Part shown: in pieces, positions 57,936 through 64,000 of the stretch | Layout: every line of letters begins with the position of its first letter | Numbering within the stretch: position 1 is the stretch's first letter | From: Dryococelus australis | Taxonomy: Eukaryota > Arthropoda > Insecta > Phasmatodea > Phasmatidae | Direction of reading: 5' to 3' | Assembly: GCA_029891345.1 (NCBI GenBank) | Contig: CM056993.1 | Location: 228,730,765-228,794,764, forward strand | DNA length: 64,000 nucleotides | Notes under the pieces: model-generated | Database searches by the model: none | Seen by the model: only the letters and a program-made list of their open reading frames with translations | Told to the model about the DNA's origin: nothing | Translations under genes and position numbers: made by a program

Positions 57936-59560
57936 CCACAAACTCTCAACTCACCTAAGCCATTACAAGCATTGCCCATAAGCTGCTTAACTTGCAGATG
58001 TTATCTGTGCATACTTTCTCCTCAAATGAAATATTTTTAGAGCACGTGATTTTTGCAAAATGACGTGTCAAAGTCAAAATGTTCCGGTTTTTGTAATGCA
58101 CGAAAAAACTAAACCAAACAATTTGCAGGAAATATAACAAGGGCGACTGACAGGACCAGTCTTACTTATTTGTAAGATATGCTTAGCAAACGACTTTGCT
58201 TCACAAACATTCTTTGCCAGACACAAATAAAAAATATGCAACAACTATCCTTATTTTCGGTCGTTTTTTTAAATTGCAAAAACTTGCCCGTGTATGATTT
58301 TATAGATTCTTTAAGTAATTCTTGGCATTTTCTTTCAGTGTGAACTATCTAATTTTTTACGTAAGTTAGTTTTCATTATTTGTACATTTTTAAAACCGTA
58401 AAATTGTCATTTTGAAATGTATTTATGCGAAAACTATGCACCCAGAAATTTCTTTGGGCGAGGAAACAGTAATCGCTGTTAATGTCTAAAAGTTGGACAG
58501 TGTGCGATACAAATATAGACAACACATTTTTTCCCATGGTCAATACTCTTAATAGCTTACATCAGTTACTTTGGGGTAAGCATTTGGCCTAACAATTCGT
58601 GTTAAAATCAATAAACTTGATCTCCGTTGAGAATTCATTTATTCATTTGGACGCTAGTCAACGTTATTAATATCATTTAGCATTAATTACCGAAACTTCT
58701 GTTTTTTTCTCTTGAGCCGACTAACATTTTGGTCACTTTCACTATGTCGTAGGTTGTAGAATTCTAAATTATGGGCCTCGCATGTTAAATTATACTGCAC
58801 GTACAACTTCATTGTAGCATATAAATTACTCTCTTTATATTGCTTATGTTTGTTCATTGTAGGTACATCTTTAAATCTGCATCCATGTCAGTAATGATGC
58901 GTGGGAGGGTTGTCAATTTCATAATATCGTTGCACGTATTATGCTGAAATTTCGCTTCGAAATCAGCAGTGCAACCGTAACGTAAATAAGTGGTCAGATA
59001 ATTCACAAAGCACTAACTGCACCAAACCAATACGCAGTGTTAATTGTGTTCGTGGTGCCCCAGAGCAAGGAAGCACGCGTGAAAATCGCAGTCGATGCTG
59101 CGTGTTGCAAGGGTTTTCTCCGGGTGCTCTCGCATCCTCTCCGTCGTGATTCTGTGACTGCTGCCTACCAATGCCTCGGCTGGCCATAACGACAAGTCTG
59201 TCCAACAAATCGGACAGCCAGCTGTTACTTAGCAACATCATGCCCTCACCCGTACTGAATTCCATTGTCATACTTGTTTTGTTTTTTTTGGTAGGCTACT
59301 CTATGGATTTTGTTCCGCAACATTAAGAACATCCTTCATAACCAACGTCATTAATATTGTAATAGTTTTATATTGTTTATATTGTTTTCTTTCAGCATTG
59401 CAACAACTCTCTTCATTAATTCATCGTAACACAAAACCTTACTAAAGTTTGAAGCGCAAGCATTACGTTCGAGGTGTAGAAACTTCGAAACTGTAAACGT
59501 TGACACTAAAATTTTCTTTTATGGAATTGTTAATACAGTTAATAATGTGGAGCACAAGTT
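57936..59560. other. Mostly non-coding; GC-richer minus-strand frame at 58963-59271
   Basis: The 102-codon minus-strand frame 58963-59271 (MTMEFSTGEGMMLLSNSWLS...) is more GC-rich than its surroundings and could be a 5' exon. No domain is recognised, and no splice partner was found, so I do not call it as a gene. Confidence 0.3.
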
Positions 59561-59639
59561 AGTCATAGACATGCCGATGTCACACATGAGTAGGTTTGCA
59601 CGCCTGAAAGCGTATGTCGATTGTTCATCGTTATGTAGT

Positions 59640-59820
59640 TCGGTGATCGTAAGTGCACGTATGCCGGAATCACACAGCCCCGACGCGCACGACACGACGG
59701 CCAGCAGCCAATGAAATACGAGATAGATCGTCGTAAGCACGACCGATTCTGTCGTCCGACCAGCAGTTTTGGTTTAGAAATGATTTCTATTCTTTGTCGT
59801 GTCGTGCGGCACGACGCACA
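59640..59820. repeat. CpG-rich patch with inverted CACGACACGACG motifs
   Basis: GCACGACACGACGGCC near 59690 and GTCGTGTCGTGCGGC near 59800 are inverted copies about 100 bp apart in an otherwise AT-rich area. This is compatible with a small MITE. Boundaries and family unknown. Confidence 0.45.
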
Positions 59821-60159
59821 GAATGTACAATCTTGCAAAATGAAATTGTATTGCGAGCTTTCCTTACAATGGTAAATACGCAGTTAAAAGAAAAATAAAT
59901 TGAAAATTCTGTATCTTACTCTTAAAAATAATCATGTCTCTCTGATTAGTTTAAACTGTAAAACACTTACGATATTCACTTTTTATATAAGGTTAGTTTA
60001 GGTAGTCCTCCTAGATTAAGGTATTAAAATAAAAGAAAAAATGTCAGATATATTCCATTTAATGTTATTCATGTACGGATTATTAACATGATTGCTGTAA
60101 AGAACTTGGAATTCACGTTGTTTTCAAAATAAATTTATACACAAACAAAATATGCATAT

Positions 60160-60262
60160 ATGTTACAACGACATACCTAAGCTACCAAGTAACATGAATT
60201 AACAATCGATATGTATCAACGACATAACCTAAGTTACTTAGTAACATGAATTAACAATCGAT
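60160..60262. repeat. Tandem duplication of a 51-bp unit
   Basis: Two adjacent units sharing CAACGACATA and AGTAACATGAATTAACAATC. They differ at a few bases. Confidence 0.9.
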
Positions 60263-60651
60263 TTTTTTTTTACAATCAGTTCCCCTTCGGGAATGCAAGT
60301 CTACTTATTTGCGGGTTTAGTTTACCCCAAGTCATCATGAAATTTATTTCGTATCCAAATCTCATCGTATGCTTGTTTACGTTCCTTAAGAATTTTGTGC
60401 TATAAATGTTTCATTAACAATCACGTTTTTAATAACGCTACTTGCATAGAAATGTACTAAAACCTATAAATAAGTACAGTTAAAATTTATAGAATTCATT
60501 TCGATAATACTCACTGTTAACGAAAGGCAGTTCTAACTAAGACGACGCGTCTTTGGAAGTAATTCAGGTGCCATGTTGTTGAAAATCGTTGCTAGGCTAC
60601 TGTAGTTTGTGTGCAAGAGCGATCTATTTGACAAAGAAACAAAATTCTTCG
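60263..60651. other. Non-coding, nothing recognised
   Basis: No supported feature. Confidence 0.35.
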
Positions 60652-60701
60652 ATGTTCATACGGTCTCTTCGTCCGTTCAAGAGTACTTTTCTTAATTTTG
60701 A
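60652..60701 (+). CDS. Weak candidate first coding exon of a host gene
   Basis: ATG 60652 opens a frame (MFIRSLRPFKSTFLNF, basic and hydrophobic) of 50 nt. It ends exactly at a consensus donor GA|GTAAGTAAT. The upstream 120 bp are GC-richer than average. There is no downstream exon in the window that I can link, and no family is recognised. The support is only the donor, the ATG and composition. Confidence 0.25.
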
Positions 60702-61786
60702 GTAAGTAATAAAGGTTGTAGAAACTGTTTCTAAAATTCCAATTAAAAAGTTATTTCCCCATTAGGCCTACTTGTTACGTTGGTTTATGGTTGACTACAA
60801 TACGAAGGGAAAACGTAAAAACTTTTCTGGGTGAGATGCTAATAAAACGTGTATTTATATCGGACTAATTATGCTGTGTTAAAATATGAATATGTTTGAG
60901 TAAATGTTAAATATGATCTTGTTTTATTTTCTAAATAAAAATTTCCGATTCAATTAATATAAATTTAAATATCTTGAAATGGCTATAGTTAATTATTATT
61001 TTCAAGTTTCATTTATATGAAGTCTGTAGATAATATGGCACTCAATTTAATGAACACTAGCAAAAAAATATATAATTTTTGTAATGTGATACTTGTGTTT
61101 TGTATTGTAATTTGGCTATACAACACACTAAATTTTTTGTGCGTTAGAGAATGTTTGCTTGTTCTGCGGGCTTTTCAGCTTCCTTCTATTTTAATTTTGT
61201 ATATAAAAAAAATATTTATTGCTGGAAAATGTACTCTCATGCTGCTGTTAAGGGTTCATTTCGCTATTAAGAAGTATGCTATATTCTTATTATAAATAAT
61301 TATTTTTTGGCAACACGATACACCGATTATTTTTTAATGTGGCTTAGATGTAAGTTAAAATTGTCCCTACTCGATAGTATAATGTGAAATGGTAAAAATA
61401 AAAATAAATTTTAATAAAACCAAAAACAGCGAGAGAAATATTTTTTTGCATAACTTTACATAAATAATAATCTGCAATGTTTCCCTAGGTTATGATTTTT
61501 ACCAATACTGTGAAAGATATCGGTTAAAAATGAAATACTAGTTTGGCGGGCAATATGCCTAGCCACAAAAACGATCAGCTTGGAGGCACGAAATATAATC
61601 TGTTTTCACATACGAAAATTTTTTTTCTACGTTTTACGAACAATTCTTTGAAAACTGGTGTGCAAATATTTTCTTCGAGCTCTACAATTGAAATATTGTA
61701 TATTTACAACACATTGTTTTATGAAACGTACTACATTTATTATGTGGCACCATGTACATAACAAGCTAGAAGTCAACAATACGAAA
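60702..61786. other. Non-coding, nothing recognised
   Basis: AT-rich. A 92-codon plus frame at 61017-61295 is hydrophobic and Leu/Ile-rich because of composition and has no motif. Confidence 0.35.
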
Positions 61787-62203
61787 GGCTGTTCACGGTA
61801 AAATGAGTACTTTTGAAAGCCCTCCTTAAGATCTAATTGTATGCCTATTGTGTATTCTTCCGCCTTATGCGAAATTTACATTGCCATGGGCCTCGTCACT
61901 TTGTTCATGCAGCGGTCAAGTGCAACTGTGGAATTATTAAAAAAGAAATTGATCTGCAAATTTGCTCATTTTTACAATTCGATGCATTTAAAAAAACAGA
62001 AAGTGAAAGCAATAATTTAAGTTATCACAAATGGTTACATGGCACTTTTTATTTGACGCTAAGATATGGGACTACTTTCCATCCATCTTTACCAACTTTA
62101 CTGGACGAATGTCACTCAGTGCGCCCATTAAAATATATGCATACAGTGGCAGTGACTATTTTTATGGTTATTTTCTAAAGTGCTCACTTTATCATGAACA
62201 GCC
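61787..62203. mobile_element. MITE of the GGCTGTTCACG family, copy 1 (417 bp)
   Basis: Terminal repeats GGCTGTTCACGGTAAAATGA and, on the other strand at the right end, GGCTGTTCATGATAAAGTGA. The interior is the inverse of the copy at 62751-63169: ACCAACTTTACTGGACGAAT and GTGCGCCCATTAAAATATAT recur there in inverted form. No transposase. Confidence 0.87.
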
Positions 62204-62249
62204 TTTAGTCTGTTGGAATTCAACATTAATATTCATGTTCGACGTACGG

Positions 62250-62500
62250 AGTCGCGGTGGTGTAGTGGTCAGACTACTCGCCTGGGGTGAAGAACGTTCG
62301 ACTCCTGGCCCGGGTTTTCACATGTAGGAATCGTGCCGGACGATGCCGCCGTGCCGCGCCTCTGGGTGGCGGGTTTTCTCGAAGATCTCCCGTTTGCCCC
62401 AACTTGGGATTCCGGTGCTGTTCCATACTCACCTCGCTTCACCACCATCCACTCTCAACACCTCAATGTTTAGAGCCGCTCAATCACTCACATTCCACAT
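62250..62500 (+). repeat. tRNA-derived SINE, family B, copy 2
   Basis: Head GTCGCGGTGGTGTAGTGGTC (box A type) and GTTCGACTCCTGGC (box B type), then the body GGGTGGCGGGTTTTCTCG, ATTCCGGTGCTGTTCC, AGAGCCGCTCAA. It lies between the two MITE copies. Confidence 0.85.
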
Positions 62501-62750
62501 TAACGTTTCGCCAATATTTCTGTAACTTACTTGTACTGATGTTACAAAAATTATTATTGGTAACTATTTTCCAAAGAATTCTTTGCAAAAATGCAGGTAT
62601 ATTTGACAGTGCAGTCGCCATGAGATGACGGTAGCCTGCGGTGTCAGGAAGCATGCGACTTGGAAATACGTTACTTCTCATCGCGGATTAGACACCTTGC
62701 CAGTTCTTCTGTCAACGTCTTCGTCGGTCAACATGGGCTTCATTACTAAA

Positions 62751-63169
62751 GGCTGTTCATGATAAAGTGAGCACTTTTGAAATCAACCTTAGAAAAACGT
62801 CACTGCCCCTACCTGTATACATTTTAACGGGCGCAATGAGTGACATGTGTCCAGTAAAGTTGGTAACGATGGGGGGAAAAGTAGTTCCATATATTAACGT
62901 CGAAAAAAAAGTGTTAGGTAACCATTTGTAATAACTTAAATTATTTCTCTCGCTTTCTGTATTTTTTAATACATCAAAATGTCAAGATAAGTAGATTTAT
63001 AACATATTTATTTTGTAATTATTTCCCAGTTTCACTTGACCGACGCATGGAGAAATGGATGAGGCCCGTGGTAGTGTTAATTTTACATAATGTGGAAGAA
63101 CATTGAAAGTGTATACAAGTATATCTTAGGCAGAGCTTTCAAAAGTACACACTTGACCGTGAACAGCCT
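62751..63169. mobile_element. MITE of the GGCTGTTCACG family, copy 2 in opposite orientation (419 bp)
   Basis: Terminal repeats GGCTGTTCATGATAAAGTGA and, at the right end on the other strand, GGCTGTTCACGGTCAAGTGT. The interior is homologous to 61787-62203 but inverted. No coding capacity. Confidence 0.87.
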
Positions 63170-63285
63170 GTATTTACACTAATAGCGCTGAGTTTACTGA
63201 CCGGCAGGAAACGTTTAGGATCGCCAACATCCAATCAGTTGCCTCAGTAGCGAAACACTGGTCAGCAGTGGCAGTAGTAGAGAAA

Positions 63286-63366
63286 ATGGAGTCCGCTGTG
63301 CCCGAGGAGTTTGATGTCACGGTATATGTAATGGATGTGTTTTTCGATGATAAGGGGATTAATCTG
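63286..63366 (+). CDS. Weak candidate first coding exon (MESAVPEEFDVT...)
   Basis: ATG 63286 has a good context (AGAAAATGG) in a GC-richer 130-bp island. The frame is acidic (MESAVPEEFDVTVYVMDVFF) and stops at 63366-63369. A possible donor CACG|GTATAT lies at 63321/63322, which would give a 12-codon first exon. No family or second exon is recognised. Confidence 0.28.
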
Positions 63367-63369
63367 TAG

Positions 63370-64000
63370 AAATTATAGTGTGGTAATTTAATTCAGTTGG
63401 AAATAATTGAATACTTGCCTGTCCTTATCCCTTGGCAACCTCGGCAGATAACAACAGTGTTGCAGTTTCTTGTTGAGAATTATCGTTCACCGCCGCCATT
63501 TTCGGTCGTATACTATTACTGAGACTAGTCCCCCTGTTCATCAGTGGTCTTCTTCTGTTCGCGCTTTCTTCGCGCATTATAAAGAAAACCTTCGAAAGAA
63601 ACACTCCATGTGTGTCGTGTTTGGTTGTTTCCTATAGATGTTACTTATCACACGAGTTTTACACTTGTGTTAATATGAAAGTGAGATGTTTGCCTTAAAT
63701 TGAAATTTTACTATATTTTATATATAAACTTTATTTTATTTTATTTATAACTAATTTGAATAAAGACTGAGAGAAAACACATGTGTTGGTATTACCTAGA
63801 AAGAAATAGTTCTTATGCAAAATATTATTTCACTGAGTGCGCACGGATGCTGTGCGTTGGCTCTCAGGCATACTTTCCAAAGCTTTGTTAGCATGAGGCG
63901 TATGAATATTTTGGAAATAGAACTTAAGCAGAGCTTCGAAAATGTTGAAAGTAGCTTGAATTGAGTATATCCTCCAACCTAGGAGCTGAAACTCATCTTG
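63370..64000. other. Non-coding to window end
   Basis: If the ATG at 63286 is real this would be its first intron. Nothing else recognised. Confidence 0.3.

Overview
This is a eukaryotic, AT-rich, repeat-dense genomic window, most likely from an insect or a close arthropod. It has spliced GT/AG exons and tRNA-derived SINEs. Its transposons are typical of insects: a Ty3/gypsy element with an errantivirus-type F-like envelope gene, Tc1 and mariner copies, a non-LTR retrotransposon, and a Maverick/Polinton. I cannot name the species.

Layout. 1-3399 is non-coding flank with a foldback hairpin and a MITE. 3406-25214 is one complete but decayed Maverick/Polinton of 21.8 kb. It has terminal inverted repeats of about 2.2 kb, AGT...ACT ends and a perfect 6-bp target duplication (TCTATG). 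Inside are, on the minus strand, an integrase (8.2-9.0 kb) and a coiled-coil/PY-like protein (9.0-10.3 kb). On the plus strand are a PLA2-like protein, an adenain-type protease, a penton-like minor capsid protein, a small basic protein, a major capsid protein and one further conserved ORF (11.6-15.1 kb). Two younger elements are nested in it: a 0.5-kb DNA transposon derivative at 10.3-10.8 kb and a LINE at 15.8-18.2 kb. Its right part holds a proline-rich ORF with a nuclear-localisation-like tail and a 36-bp tandem array. I found no protein-primed DNA polymerase B and no packaging ATPase.

25.2-30.2 kb holds the only convincing host gene: two minus-strand exons of a DUF4200-type coiled-coil (axonemal, CFAP100-like) protein. 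The exon junction matches in phase, and minisatellites lie in the flanking introns. 30792-42014 is a full-length Ty3/gypsy errantivirus-like provirus on the minus strand, with 0.75-kb LTRs and a 4-bp duplication GTAC. It carries gag, pol and an env-like gene plus two unexplained, stop-free ORFs between the 5' LTR and gag. Pol and env are broken.

42-64 kb is mostly non-coding. It contains SINEs of at least two families, minisatellites, hairpins, a dead mariner and a Tc1 transposase split by a 1.4-kb foldback element with tRNA-like sequence in each arm. It also holds a pair of related MITEs in opposite orientation and two weak candidate 5' exons near 60.65 and 63.3 kb.

The Polinton genes would work together as a virus-like system: integrase for insertion, and protease, capsid proteins and a PLA2-like entry-type domain for a virion. 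This copy is inactivated by many stops and frameshifts.
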